DNA of 41,142 bases from an uncultured Bacteroides sp. (GCF_910578895.1 NZ_CAJTSC010000032.1:1-41142), one strand, 5' to 3'; positions 8,701 to 17,256 are shown, numbered from the stretch's first letter. Numbers and translations are program-made. Notes: generated by a model from the letters alone, not told the origin.

Positions 8701-9740
8701 TGCGCAATCAATGAGGGATAAACAATCTCGTTGCGCGGTATCTCCTTGAGCACGCGATGCCCCACCACCTTGTCGCGCTCCGCCCACTTGAAACCGTCGC
8801 CCGGGCTGAGCAGGTGGATATCCGCCTCCGTGATGATGTCGCCGGGATGCAACGCCCTGTTTGTGGCAATGGAACGTTCCAGCTTCACCTTGGCGGCAGA
8901 GACGGCAGGGTCTATATAGAGTTCTTCCTTGCCCAACCAATGCTCGGCGATGCGGATGTCGCGAATCATGCGGTTTACGCCGTCCGGCCCCAGGGAGCCT
9001 TGCTGGTCGGTGCCTTTCATGCGGCGGTCTATGGTGACGTGCTTCTCTATAATCTCCGCACCCATGCCTACGGCAACCACCGGGGCGGCAATGCCGATAG
9101 TGTGGTCGGAGAAGCCTATGGGATATTGCCCGTAGTGCTGCTTCAGATAGGCAATCGTCTTCAGGTTGAGATTGTCGGGGCGGGTGGGATATTGCGACAC
9201 GCAGTGCAGTATGGATATATCGCTGTGATAGCGGGTGATGACATCCAGCGCATCGTCCAGTTCCTTCTTGCCCGCCATGCCGGTGGAGAGGATGATGGGT
9301 ATCTTGGTCTCTGCCATCACTTCCAGCAGCGGCAGGTTGGTGAGGTCGCGGCTCGCCACCTTCAGGCGGTCGGGCGTGAAGAGTTTCAGCAGAGACATGC
9401 AGCCCTTTGAACACAACGTTTCCACGAAATCCATGCCCAATGACTTGGCGTGCCTGTACACTTCGAAGTGCTCTTCGTCCGTCAGTTCCAGACGGGCGCG
9501 GTGCTCGCCGTAGGTGCTGCCGAAGGAGTGGGGTGAGTCGTACGGACGGTTCATCTGCGAGTCGGTCAACTCTTCATTCAGGTCGCGTTTGGTCATCTTC
9601 ACCGCGTCCATAGGGCGAAGTTCCAGATTAAAGACCTCTTCGCGTACAGGACGTGACACCAGGTCGACTATCAACTTGGCTATATCGACGGAACCATTGT
9701 GGTTCTGTCCGATTTCTCCGATAATGTATGTACTCTTCAT
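8697..9740 (-). CDS. neuB: NeuB-family nonulosonic acid (sialate/KDN) synthase
   Basis: A 347-aa PEP-dependent condensing enzyme. The start at 9740 (MKSTYIIGEIGQNHNG) is preferred over 57 bases of extra open frame, because family members begin within a few residues of IGEIGxNHxG. The TIM-barrel part has ILSTGM, the IGFSDHTIG motif and IEKHVTIDRRMKGTDQ, the conserved EKH stretch. The last 60 residues form an antifreeze-like SAF domain (ATNRALHPGDIIT). Family members join PEP to ManNAc, mannose-6-P or bacillosamine-type sugars; which one is not decidable here. Coupled by 4-base overlap to the GT2 gene downstream; 229 bases separate it from the cytidylyltransferase upstream. Confidence 0.92.
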   Translation of the reverse strand: MKSTYIIGEIGQNHNGSVDIAKLIVDLVSRPVREEVFNLELRPMDAVKMTKRDLNEELTDSQMNRPYDSPHSFGSTYGEHRARLELTDEEHFEVYRHAKSLGMDFVETLCSKGCMSLLKLFTPDRLKVASRDLTNLPLLEVMAETKIPIILSTGMAGKKELDDALDVITRYHSDISILHCVSQYPTRPDNLNLKTIAYLKQHYGQYPIGFSDHTIGIAAPVVAVGMGAEIIEKHVTIDRRMKGTDQQGSLGPDGVNRMIRDIRIAEHWLGKEELYIDPAVSAAKVKLERSIATNRALHPGDIITEADIHLLSPGDGFKWAERDKVVGHRVLKEIPRNEIVYPSLIAQ

Positions 9741-9822
9741 TCGGCAACTGTTATTTATATTTACTATCATCAAGTCTATCTTCCACCCCTGCCACAACCT
9801 ATTGTAGCAAGGGTCACAATGA

Positions 9823-9882
9823 GTCAGGGAGTGAATGGCATTCAGTCAGTGAGTCAAAGCCTTTCAGTCAGGGACTGAATGG
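9823..9882. repeat. 16-bp direct repeat with overlapping inverted repeat before neuB
   Basis: GTCAGGGAGTGAATGG (9823-9838) recurs at 9867-9882 with one mismatch. CATTCAGTC (9839-9847) and GACTGAATG (9873-9881) form an inverted pair. It lies in the 229-base gap between the cytidylyltransferase and neuB, so it could be an operator or a hairpin that tunes expression of the distal three genes. Confidence 0.6.
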
Positions 9883-9969
9883 GACTCGGTCGGCAACTGT
9901 TTCCGGCCCCTTCCGGCAATGTAATCTTTTTTCCTTTCCCAAGAAGTTGCCCCGTAATGAGACCGGAGC

Positions 9970-10722
9970 TTATTTCTCGTTTCTCGCTATGTTTTCCAGC
10001 ATTTTGTCCCTATACTCCGGATGCGCCTCCACCAACCGGAGCAGGGCGTGGATGCTACGGTCGGTCTGCTCGTAAAAGGTGGCATAAAGCTCTTGCAACA
10101 GGGTGAAATCCTCCATTGTGTCGAGCGTAAAGCGGAGGTCCAACCGCCCTTCCAGTTCATCGGGCAACGGAAGCAGGCGGACACTGAAGGCTTCGGGATG
10201 TGTATAGAGATAAATCGTAACGTGCTCTATGTATAGTTTTTCCTGTGTAGCGGCAGCGGCACGGCGAAGCGCGTCGGCGGTTGTCAGTTCGGCAAACAAA
10301 CCCAAATGGGATTTGATAGTGGGGCGACCGTCTGCAAAGCCGTAAGCGATATAATCTGCCGGACGGGCATCGTGCTCCTCGAAGAACACCCGGAACGTGT
10401 CGGGCCGCAGGAAGGGATTGTCCGAACAGACGCGGACAAAACGGTCGAGACCGAATGCGGCGGCGGCACGGATAAAGCGGTCGAGCACATTGTCCTCGTC
10501 TCCCCGGTAGCAGCAGATGCCTGCTTCGCGGGCAACCTCCGCCAGGACATCGTCCTGCGCACGGTCGGTGGTGGCAAGGACAATTGTCTTGCCGGCGCAT
10601 GCCTGCTTGATATTGGCAATCAGTATGTCAATGATGCGTTGCCCGCCGTAAAAGGGGAGCAGTATCTTGTTGTGCAACCGGGTGGAACCGGTGCGTGCCT
10701 GAATGATAATTCCGTCTTTCAT
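9970..10722 (-). CDS. SpsF-type cytidylyltransferase
   Basis: A 250-aa protein of the cytidylyltransferase family that includes SpsF and KdsB-like enzymes. The N-terminus, DGIIIQARTGSTRLHNKIL, carries the conserved QARxGSxRLxxK nucleotide-binding loop. YRGDEDNVLDRF and VRVCSDNPFLRP carry further conserved acidic residues. In this operon it should activate the nonulosonic acid as its CMP sugar. The ATG overlaps the stop of the upstream gene by 4 bases. No membrane or signal sequence. An NDP-sugar role other than CMP-nonulosonate cannot be excluded. Confidence 0.85.
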   Translation of the reverse strand: MKDGIIIQARTGSTRLHNKILLPFYGGQRIIDILIANIKQACAGKTIVLATTDRAQDDVLAEVAREAGICCYRGDEDNVLDRFIRAAAAFGLDRFVRVCSDNPFLRPDTFRVFFEEHDARPADYIAYGFADGRPTIKSHLGLFAELTTADALRRAAAATQEKLYIEHVTIYLYTHPEAFSVRLLPLPDELEGRLDLRFTLDTMEDFTLLQELYATFYEQTDRSIHALLRLVEAHPEYRDKMLENIARNEK

Positions 10723-11576
10723 AACCTCATCCGTTTAAAAGCGTCTATGTAGCTGCCGGGCGTGATGTTAATCACCTCCTTACCCAAGCGGCGCGCGTAT
10801 GCCTCGAGCACGAAGTAGGATTTGAACGCCACGTACATGTGATACATTATCGTATAGAGCCGCGCGCTACGCAGGTTTTCCTGCTTCACCGTTGCCGCCT
10901 GCGACTTGTTTTGGTCGTAGAAATGCTTCTGGTGCATCAACACCACGTTCTCGTCCGTCACCGTGATTTCCGGCAACCAGGAGTGGTCGGCGCCCGCCAG
11001 GTATATCTTCTTGAAAGGCAAACGCAACCCTATGGCGATAGAGGGTATCAACACGTTGTGCGGACGGGGCACGCCCCAGCCTTTGCGGAAGATACAGTTG
11101 CAGAAACCTTGAAAACCTTCAATCGGGGTAGTATTGTAGATATAGAGCCTGATATGAGGGTTGCCTGCCAGAAGCGGTTGCCACTCTTTGCTCTTCAGGG
11201 CGCGGGCGGGGACAAAAAGACTCATATCCCATGCGGTCTTCTCCGCCAAGGTCCGGAACAACTGTACGCGCTTTTCGGGGACAATCCAAAACAGCGGGTC
11301 GGCAATCAGATAGATTTCGGGACGGAGACGCTCGAACATGGGCGAGGTGACACAGAAGTTCACTGCCAACAGGGTTTTTCCTTTGATGAAATCTGCCGAT
11401 TCTTCTACCGTGCGGTTCAATGAGGGACCATTGGCAAGTATCAGCAACTCGTCCGGATTGCCAAACGATGACGGCAGGCGTGTACGCCACTTGGATTGCA
11501 ACAATATCTTCACTATGCTAAGAAAGCACTGCCAAAGCTGCCCCGACCATTTCAAGATTTTCTCTTCCATACTCAT
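10719..11576 (-). CDS. DUF115/GT42-like protein, candidate sialyltransferase-type enzyme
   Basis: A 285-aa protein. Residues about 45-54 (LLILANGPSL) match the nucleotide-binding turn shared by DUF115 (MptE-like) proteins and GT42 sialyltransferases such as Cst-II. The middle of the protein has SIAIGLRLPFKKIYLAGAD, resembling the AIALGYKEIYLSGID part of Cst-II. It is the first gene of the operon that makes and activates a nonulosonic acid. I therefore infer that it transfers that sugar from its CMP donor. This rests on motif resemblance and context, not a full alignment. An amphipathic N-terminal stretch may touch the membrane. Confidence 0.65.
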   Translation of the reverse strand: MSMEEKILKWSGQLWQCFLSIVKILLQSKWRTRLPSSFGNPDELLILANGPSLNRTVEESADFIKGKTLLAVNFCVTSPMFERLRPEIYLIADPLFWIVPEKRVQLFRTLAEKTAWDMSLFVPARALKSKEWQPLLAGNPHIRLYIYNTTPIEGFQGFCNCIFRKGWGVPRPHNVLIPSIAIGLRLPFKKIYLAGADHSWLPEITVTDENVVLMHQKHFYDQNKSQAATVKQENLRSARLYTIMYHMYVAFKSYFVLEAYARRLGKEVINITPGSYIDAFKRMRL

Positions 11577-11731
11577 ACATTTTCTTCCGGCAAGGATAAA
11601 TCCGCATTCTCCCGCCTTCGTTTCCGCGTTTCCGGCGTTGCAGGTTCTTTCCGCCCCGGCAAAGATAGGGAGTTTAGCCGTGACAGACTAAAAAAACGGA
11701 AGATTTATGGAGCGGAAAGCGGCAAAAGCAG

Positions 11732-11739
11732 TACTTTTG
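11732..11739 (+). promoter_or_regulatory. Possible -7 box for the glycosyltransferase pair
   Basis: TACTTTTG fits TAnnTTTG, but no TTTG is correctly placed upstream. Transcription would start near 11746. The 216-base interval 11577-11792 between divergent genes holds nothing else clear. Confidence 0.4.
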
Positions 11740-11873
11740 TATCAAAGATATTGGAATCCTAAAGACCGGCGAGAGAAACCTGATATTCCAAAATGGAACT
11801 TCAAGTAAAGAAAAAACGCTGTCCGGTTCCATCGGCTATAAAGCCATTCAAGACAGAAGAAAGAAGAAGAATT

Positions 11874-13139
11874 ATGAGAGTATTACTTATCAATACATCC
11901 GAACGCATCGGCGGGGCCGCCGTAGCCGCCAGCAGGCTGATGGAAGCGCTCAAGAACAACGGCATCAAAGCCAAGCTCCTGGTGCGCGACAAGCAGACCG
12001 ACCAAATCACCGTAGTCTCCTTGCGCTACGACTGGCGCATGGTATGGAAGTTCGTCTGGGAGCGTATCGTTATATGGAAAGCCAACCACTTCAAACGGGA
12101 TAATATCTTTGCCGTCGACATTGCCAATACGGGAACGGACATCACTTCGCTTCCGGAGTTCCAGCAGGCAGACGTCATTCATCTGCACTGGATAAACCAA
12201 GGCATGCTGTCGCTCAAGAACATCGGGAAGATACTCGCTTCGGGCAAGCCCGTGGTATGGACCATGCACGACATGTGGTCCTGCACCGGCATCTGCCACC
12301 ACGCCCGCGAGTGCACCCGCTACCAGCAGGAGTGCCATAACTGCCCGTTTATCTACGGCAACGGGGGCAAGAAAGACCTCTCCCACCGGACTTTCCGCAA
12401 AAAACAAGAGTTATACCACGGACGGCACATCAATTTCGTGGCATGCAGCCACTGGCTGGAACGCCTGGCAAAAAAAAGTACCTTGCTCGCCGGACACACA
12501 ATCACCTGCATTCCGAATCCTATCAATACCAACCTGTTCAGACCGCGCAACAAGCAAGAAGCACGCCACAAGTACAAACTGCCGCAGGATGCCAAACTCG
12601 TACTGTTCGGTTCGGTAAAGATTACGGATAAACGAAAAGGCATCGACTACCTGACCGAATCGTGCAAACTGCTGGTGGAAAAGCACCCGGAACTGAAAGA
12701 AAAGCTCGGTGTCGTTGTCTTTGGCAAGGAGTCGCAACAATTGGCAAACTTACTGCCTTTCAAGGTCTATCCGTTGGACTTCGTGAGCAACGAACACTCA
12801 TTAGTGGACATCTACAATGCGGTAGACCTTTTCGTCACCCCTTCGTTGGAAGAGAACCTGCCCAATATGATTATGGAAGCCATGGCATGCGGCATCCCCT
12901 GCGTGGGCTTCAACGTGGGCGGTATCCCCGAGATGATAGACCACCTGCACAACGGCTATGTGGCGCAATACAAATCTTCGGAAGACTTCGCCAACGGCAT
13001 CTATTGGGCATTGACCGACCCCGACTATGCCGTCTTGGCAGAACAAGCCTGCCGCAAGGTGGCAACCCACTACTCCGAAAGCACCATTGCCAAGAAATAT
13101 ATCGACCTGTACAACAAAGCCATCGGAAGAAATGTATAA
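11874..13139 (+). CDS. Glycosyltransferase family 4
   Basis: A 421-aa GT-B enzyme beginning MRVLLINTSERIGGAAVAA, the usual first strand and Gly-rich loop of this family. An in-frame ATG at 11793 would add 27 basic residues with no family counterpart. WTMHDMWSCTGICHHA with a nearby Cys cluster (residues about 125-155) is typical of the subgroup found in Bacteroides capsule and LPS loci. The donor-site motif is PSLEENLPNMIMEAMACG, followed by GIPCVGFNVGGIPEMI. Its stop overlaps the next glycosyltransferase by 8 bases, so the two are co-translated. Sugar and linkage are unknown. Confidence 0.88.
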   Translation: MRVLLINTSERIGGAAVAASRLMEALKNNGIKAKLLVRDKQTDQITVVSLRYDWRMVWKFVWERIVIWKANHFKRDNIFAVDIANTGTDITSLPEFQQADVIHLHWINQGMLSLKNIGKILASGKPVVWTMHDMWSCTGICHHARECTRYQQECHNCPFIYGNGGKKDLSHRTFRKKQELYHGRHINFVACSHWLERLAKKSTLLAGHTITCIPNPINTNLFRPRNKQEARHKYKLPQDAKLVLFGSVKITDKRKGIDYLTESCKLLVEKHPELKEKLGVVVFGKESQQLANLLPFKVYPLDFVSNEHSLVDIYNAVDLFVTPSLEENLPNMIMEAMACGIPCVGFNVGGIPEMIDHLHNGYVAQYKSSEDFANGIYWALTDPDYAVLAEQACRKVATHYSESTIAKKYIDLYNKAIGRNV

Positions 13140-13878
13140 CCGCCCTACCCCGAAATTCAGCATCATCACCGTGACCTACAATGCCGAAGCGGTATTGGAA
13201 GACACCATTCAAAGCGTTATCTCGCAAACCTACCGCCACGTGGAGTATATCGTTGTGGACGGTGCATCGAAAGATAAAACGCTGTCCGTCATAGAGCGTT
13301 ACAGGAACCACATCGCACAGGTAGTGAGCGAACCCGACAAAGGACTGTACGATGCCATGAACAAAGGCATCCGGCTTGCCACGGGCGACTACCTCTGTTT
13401 TCTCAATGCCGGCGACAGTTTTCGTGAAGATGACACGCTGCAAAAAATGGTACATACGCTGCCGGGAGGTGAACTGCCCGATGTGATATATGGCGAAACG
13501 GCACTGGTGGATAAAGAGAGGCGCTTCGTCCGCATGCGCCGGCTTTCCGCCCCGAAAACACTGACGTGGAAAAGCTTCAGGCAAGGGATGCTCGTCTGCC
13601 ACCAGGCGTTCTTTGCCAACCGCAGCCTGGTGGAACCGTACGACCTGAAATACCGCTTCTCCGCCGACTTCGACTGGTGCATCCGCATCATGAAAAAAGC
13701 GAAAACGCTGCACAACACCCATCTGACCCTCATCGACTACCTGGACGAGGGCATGACCACGCGCAACCGGAACGCTTCGCTGAAAGAGCGCTTCCGCATC
13801 ATGGCGCGGCACTACGGATGGACAAGCACCGTGGCACGCCACGCCTGGTTCGTGCTGAGGGCGGTACTGAAAAAATAG
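13132..13878 (+). CDS. Glycosyltransferase family 2
   Basis: A 248-aa GT-A enzyme. The start at 13132 gives MYNRPTPKFSIITVTYNAE; upstream open frame is a shadow of the preceding gene. IVVDGASKDKT is the nucleotide-binding loop, SEPDKGLYDAMNKGI is characteristic of WcaA-like transferases, and FLNAGDSF stands at the DxD position. FSADFDWCIRI is the acceptor-side ED-like motif. It overlaps the GT4 gene by 8 bases and ends this two-gene polysaccharide operon. The 141 bases after it show no gene or clear terminator. Confidence 0.9.
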   Translation: MYNRPTPKFSIITVTYNAEAVLEDTIQSVISQTYRHVEYIVVDGASKDKTLSVIERYRNHIAQVVSEPDKGLYDAMNKGIRLATGDYLCFLNAGDSFREDDTLQKMVHTLPGGELPDVIYGETALVDKERRFVRMRRLSAPKTLTWKSFRQGMLVCHQAFFANRSLVEPYDLKYRFSADFDWCIRIMKKAKTLHNTHLTLIDYLDEGMTTRNRNASLKERFRIMARHYGWTSTVARHAWFVLRAVLKK

Positions 13879-14019
13879 GTATCTCTTTGTCGCATAACAT
13901 ACCGTCCCACAAATGTGCAAATATGCCGTAAGCGATATAAAAACAACTCACGAACCGTATATAGGTGTCACAAAAGGCATCTGTAGTCTCCTGAAATCAA
14001 GTAAAAAGATGCCGCAGAA

Positions 14020-14718
14020 TCAGACTCCGAGCAGTGTAACCAACTCCCGTACCCCTTCCGAAGCTCCCTTTTGGATGACGTGCACCGGCCGCACGGAATG
14101 CACGTCTACCGGCTTGGGGTCTATCAGATAGACCTCGGCATCGCGGGGCACGTAGTGCAGCAATCCCGCCGCCGGATAGACGTTCATCGACGTGCCGATG
14201 ATGACAAACACATCCGCCTGCTCCACGTATCCGATGGCTGTCTCAATTGCCGGCACCGCCTCGCCGAACCACACGATGAACGGACGGAGCTGCGAACCGT
14301 CGCCTGCCTTGTCGCCCAGACGCACGTCATACTCGTCCGGACGCAGTTCCTTTATGTAGTTTGGATTATAGGGATCGCGGCTGGAGCAGACCTTCGTCAG
14401 CTCGCCGTGCAGGTGTATCACCCGCGTGCTTCCGGCACGCTCGTGCAGATTGTCCACATTCTGCGTGACGACCGTCACATTGAAATCCTTCTCCAGCCCG
14501 GCAAGCCCGATGTGCCCGGCATTCGGCTCCACATCCAGCAACTGCTTACGGCGCTCGTTGTAAAAGTTGATGACCAACTCCGGATTACGGGCATATCCCT
14601 CAGGGGTAGCCACCTGCTCCACCGGATACTTGTCCCACAGTCCGCCTGCATCGCGGAACGTACTGATACCACTCTCGGCGCTCATACCCGCGCCAGACAA
14701 AACCACTAAATTCTTCAT
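14020..14718 (-). CDS. cobB: SIR2-family NAD-dependent protein deacylase
   Basis: A 232-aa sirtuin that removes acyl groups from lysines using NAD+. Motifs in order: VLSGAGMSAESGISTFRD (NAD-binding), TQNVDNLHERAG, IHLHGEL with the catalytic His, VWFGEAVP, and IIGTSMNVYPAAGL. The two CxxC zinc pairs of classical CobB are absent (only one Cys in the VCSSRD segment), as in zinc-less class III/U bacterial sirtuins. Size and single-domain build match housekeeping CobB rather than the longer SIR2 fusions of phage-defence systems. A good Shine-Dalgarno (AAGGAG) precedes the ATG. Confidence 0.93.
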   Translation of the reverse strand: MKNLVVLSGAGMSAESGISTFRDAGGLWDKYPVEQVATPEGYARNPELVINFYNERRKQLLDVEPNAGHIGLAGLEKDFNVTVVTQNVDNLHERAGSTRVIHLHGELTKVCSSRDPYNPNYIKELRPDEYDVRLGDKAGDGSQLRPFIVWFGEAVPAIETAIGYVEQADVFVIIGTSMNVYPAAGLLHYVPRDAEVYLIDPKPVDVHSVRPVHVIQKGASEGVRELVTLLGV

Positions 14719-14752
14719 CTTTTATATCTCCTTAAGATTCATATGACCACAA

Positions 14753-14760
14753 CAAAAGTA
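14753..14760 (-). promoter_or_regulatory. Possible -7 box for the sirtuin gene
   Basis: On the minus strand these bases read TACTTTTG (TAnnTTTG), about 35 bases upstream of the sirtuin ATG. The -33 match is poor. Confidence 0.45.
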
Positions 14761-14846
14761 ATAAATACAACCGGAAAGGGAATAGTTATTTTCGCTTACT
14801 AAGATTTTTTAATCCGTAAAAAACAGAATCATTCAAATAAAAGACG

Positions 14847-14854
14847 TACTTTTG
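14847..14854 (+). promoter_or_regulatory. Possible -7 box for the FKBP pair
   Basis: TACTTTTG fits TAnnTTTG and would start transcription near 14861, leaving a leader of about 55 bases before the ATG at 14918. No good TTTG is present at -33. Confidence 0.5.
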
Positions 14855-14917
14855 CCACTCATAAATTTGCAATAGGCTGGAAAAGAAACCGTTTTCAGCT
14901 GCCAACAAAAACAATTT

Positions 14918-15511
14918 ATGGATAAATTCAGTTACGCTATCGGCCTTGGAATAGGTCAAAATCTTTTAAGTATGGGCGCTAAGGGCATCGAAGTAGATGA
15001 CTTTGCACAAGCAATCAAAGATGTGTTGGAAGGCAACCAAACGGTAATCAGCCACACGGAAGCCCGCGAAATAGTAAACAAATACTTCGAAGAACTGGAA
15101 CAGAAAATGAACGCCGCCAACATCGAAGCCGGCAAGAAGTTCCTTGAAGAGAACAAAAAACGCCCGGAAGTGATTACACTGCCCAGCGGACTCCAGTACG
15201 AAGTTATCAACGAAGGCAATACAGGCACGTATGCCAAAGCCACCGACCAGGTGCAATGCCACTACGAGGGCACGCTGATTGACGGAACCCTGTTCGACAG
15301 CTCCATCAAGCGCGGACAACCTGCCACATTCGGCGTGAACCAAGTAATTCCGGGTTGGGTGGAAGCCTTGCAACTGATGCCCGAAGGCGCCAAATGGAAA
15401 CTGTATATCCCCAGCGAACTGGCTTACGGCGCACAAGGAGCAGGTGAAATGATTCCGCCGCACAGCACACTCATATTTGAAGTGGAACTACTTAAAGTAT
15501 TAAATAAATAA
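14918..15511 (+). CDS. FKBP-type peptidyl-prolyl isomerase, no signal peptide
   Basis: A 197-aa protein with an N-terminal helical FKBP_N (FkpA-like dimerisation) region, residues about 1-80, and a C-terminal FKBP domain. QVQCHYEGTLIDGTLFDSS, VIPGWVEALQLM and YGAQGAGEMIPPHSTLIFEV contain the usual active-site residues. It catalyses cis-trans isomerisation of X-Pro bonds. Unlike its neighbour it lacks a signal sequence (MDKFSYAIGLGIG starts directly in the fold) and should be cytoplasmic. The two genes are 12 bases apart and similar in the FKBP domain, so they look like a tandem duplication. Confidence 0.93.
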   Translation: MDKFSYAIGLGIGQNLLSMGAKGIEVDDFAQAIKDVLEGNQTVISHTEAREIVNKYFEELEQKMNAANIEAGKKFLEENKKRPEVITLPSGLQYEVINEGNTGTYAKATDQVQCHYEGTLIDGTLFDSSIKRGQPATFGVNQVIPGWVEALQLMPEGAKWKLYIPSELAYGAQGAGEMIPPHSTLIFEVELLKVLNK

Positions 15512-15523
15512 TTTAAAGGCAAA

Positions 15524-16387
15524 ATGAAAAAAGTAACATTTATGATGGCTCTTGCAGTAGCTGCCGGTCTGGCTTCCTGTACTGCACAAAGTCCGAAAGC
15601 AAACCTGAAAACGGACGTTGACTCACTCTCTTACGCTATCGGTATGGCACGTACCGAAGGACTGGACCAATATCTTGCACAACAAGGTATCGACTCTACC
15701 CAGATGGCAGACTTCCTGAAAGGCTTCAACGAAGGCGCAAGCAAAATCAATGACAAAGATGTTGCCTACATGGCAGGTCTGCAAATCGGACAGATGGTAA
15801 GCAAGCAGTGGGTAGAAGGCTTCAACCAACAGGTTTTCGGTGGAGACTCTACGCAAACTATCAGCCGTGAGAATCTGTTGGCAGGTTTCGTTGCCGGCGT
15901 TGTAGGCAAAGGCATCATGACCAAAGAAGAGGCCCAGACTTTCATGCAGACTCAAATGGAGGCAGTAAAAGCCAAAGCAATGGAAAAGAAATATGCCGAC
16001 AACAAAGCTGCCGGCGAGAAGTTCCTCGAAGAGAACAAAACCAAAGAAGGCGTTGTAACCACTCCGAGCGGACTGCAATACAAAATCATCACCAAAGGTA
16101 CAGGTGAAATCCCCGCAGACAGCAGCAAAGTGAAAGTGAACTACAAAGGTACGCTGATTGACGGAACTGAGTTCGACAGCTCTTACAAGCGCAACGAACC
16201 CGCCACATTCCGCGCCAACCAAGTTATCAAAGGCTGGACGGAAGCCCTCACCATGATGCCTGTAGGTTCTAAGTGGGAACTCTACATCCCGCAGGAACTG
16301 GCTTACGGTGCAAGAGAAACCGGCGGTCAGATCAAACCGTTCTCTACGCTGATTTTCGAAGTGGAACTGGTAGAAATCGAAAAATAA
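15524..16387 (+). CDS. FKBP-type peptidyl-prolyl isomerase, lipoprotein
   Basis: A 287-aa protein with a lipoprotein signal peptide: basic start MKK, hydrophobic stretch, and lipobox GLASC with the acylated Cys near residue 19. It has an FKBP_N helical domain (SYAIGMARTEGLDQYL onward) and a C-terminal FKBP domain (KVKVNYKGTLIDGTEFDSS, VIKGWTEALTMMPVGSKW, YGARETGGQIKPFSTLIFEV). It should assist folding of exported proteins in the periplasm. Second gene of the operon with the cytoplasmic form; a strong terminator follows. Confidence 0.95.
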   Translation: MKKVTFMMALAVAAGLASCTAQSPKANLKTDVDSLSYAIGMARTEGLDQYLAQQGIDSTQMADFLKGFNEGASKINDKDVAYMAGLQIGQMVSKQWVEGFNQQVFGGDSTQTISRENLLAGFVAGVVGKGIMTKEEAQTFMQTQMEAVKAKAMEKKYADNKAAGEKFLEENKTKEGVVTTPSGLQYKIITKGTGEIPADSSKVKVNYKGTLIDGTEFDSSYKRNEPATFRANQVIKGWTEALTMMPVGSKWELYIPQELAYGARETGGQIKPFSTLIFEVELVEIEK

Positions 16388-16408
16388 TACGATAACACAA
16401 TAAAGTAT

Positions 16409-16440
16409 AAGGCGGTAAAGTGGCAACATTTTACCGCCTT
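16409..16440 (+). terminator. Terminator of the FKBP operon
   Basis: AAGGCGGTAAA (16409-16419) pairs perfectly with TTTACCGCCTT (16430-16440) around a 10-base loop, 21 bases after the stop codon. Confidence 0.7.
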
Positions 16441-16463
16441 ATTGCATTATCATCCCACCACTT

Positions 16464-16540
16464 TATCACTTCGCCTCCTTCCTGCCACGCTATCACTTTA
16501 TCACCTTATTGCCCCATCGCTTTAGCGCATTATCACTTTT
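16464..16540. repeat. Repeated TATCACTT motifs upstream of the Lrp gene
   Basis: TATCACTT-like words occur at 16464, 16491, 16499 and 16531, within the 248-base gap before the Lrp gene. The same words return at 17157-17178. They could be binding sites of the Lrp-type regulator. Confidence 0.5.
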
Positions 16541-16585
16541 ATTCTTTTTTTCTTCTCATTTTATAGATAAATTAAAATAAAGTCC

Positions 16586-16593
16586 TATATTTG
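16586..16593 (+). promoter_or_regulatory. Possible -7 box of the Lrp-family gene
   Basis: TATATTTG fits TAnnTTTG, 42 bases before the ATG. The -33 region is only T-rich. Confidence 0.5.
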
Positions 16594-16635
16594 CTTACTA
16601 TTTGATAATAACAAGAACTTTACTTATTTACCATT

Positions 16636-17100
16636 ATGGAAAAAATAGACAATCTTGACCGGCAGATTCTGGAAATCATTTCCCAAAACGCCCGTATTCC
16701 CTTTAAAGATGTAGCAGCCGAATGCGGTGTATCGCGTGCTGCAATCCATCAACGTGTACAGCGTTTGATTGATTTGGGTGTCATTGTCGGCTCCGGTTAC
16801 CATGTAAACCCCAAGTCGCTGGGTTACAGAACATGTACTTATGTAGGAATCAAACTGGAAAAAGGTTCCATGTACAAGGCTGTTGTAGCTGAAATGCAAA
16901 AAATTCCCGAAATCGTGGAATGCCATTTCACTACCGGTCCATACACCATGCTGACCAAAGTGTACGCCCGCGACAACGAGCACTTGATGGATTTGCTCAA
17001 CAACAAGATGCAGGAAATCCCCGGTGTGACTGCAACGGAGACTTTAATCTCACTGGAACAGAGTATCAAGAAAGAAATTCCTATTTGCCCGGAGAAGTAA
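16636..17100 (+). CDS. Lrp/AsnC-family transcriptional regulator
   Basis: A 154-aa DNA-binding regulator. The N-terminal AsnC-type helix-turn-helix covers residues about 4-60 (LDRQILEIISQNARIPFKDVA, with GVSRAAIHQRVQRLIDLGVI as the recognition part). The C-terminal RAM/ligand-binding domain follows, with VECHFTTGPYTMLTKVYA. Family members oligomerise on DNA and respond to amino acids. Targets are unknown; repeated TATCACTT words flank the gene on both sides and may be its own operators. A hairpin terminator follows. Confidence 0.93.
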   Translation: MEKIDNLDRQILEIISQNARIPFKDVAAECGVSRAAIHQRVQRLIDLGVIVGSGYHVNPKSLGYRTCTYVGIKLEKGSMYKAVVAEMQKIPEIVECHFTTGPYTMLTKVYARDNEHLMDLLNNKMQEIPGVTATETLISLEQSIKKEIPICPEK

Positions 17101-17114
17101 GATAAAAGCTATGG

Positions 17115-17150
17115 CGGGTGTGTCACAATAAAAAGACCAAGACGCACCCG
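17115..17150 (+). terminator. Terminator after the Lrp gene
   Basis: CGGGTGTGTC (17115-17124) pairs with GACGCACCCG (17141-17150, one G-U), then TATTTTTA. Confidence 0.7.
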
Positions 17151-17156
17151 TATTTT

Positions 17157-17178
17157 TATCACCTTATCACTTTATAAT
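17157..17178. repeat. Second cluster of TATCACTT words
   Basis: TATCACCTTATCACTTTATA, with two adjoining copies of the word seen at 16464-16540, lies between the Lrp terminator and the DUF4491 gene. Confidence 0.45.
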
Positions 17179-17256
17179 AGACAATATATCGAATAAGATT
17201 TTAGGATACTGATTTTCAACAACCCTGTTCCTTATTCTGTATAAACTCTAATAAAT

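Noticed and set aside
14020..14718. SIR2 defence effector (ThsA/DSR-like)
   Set aside because: It is a single-domain, CobB-sized sirtuin in a core region with no partner gene.
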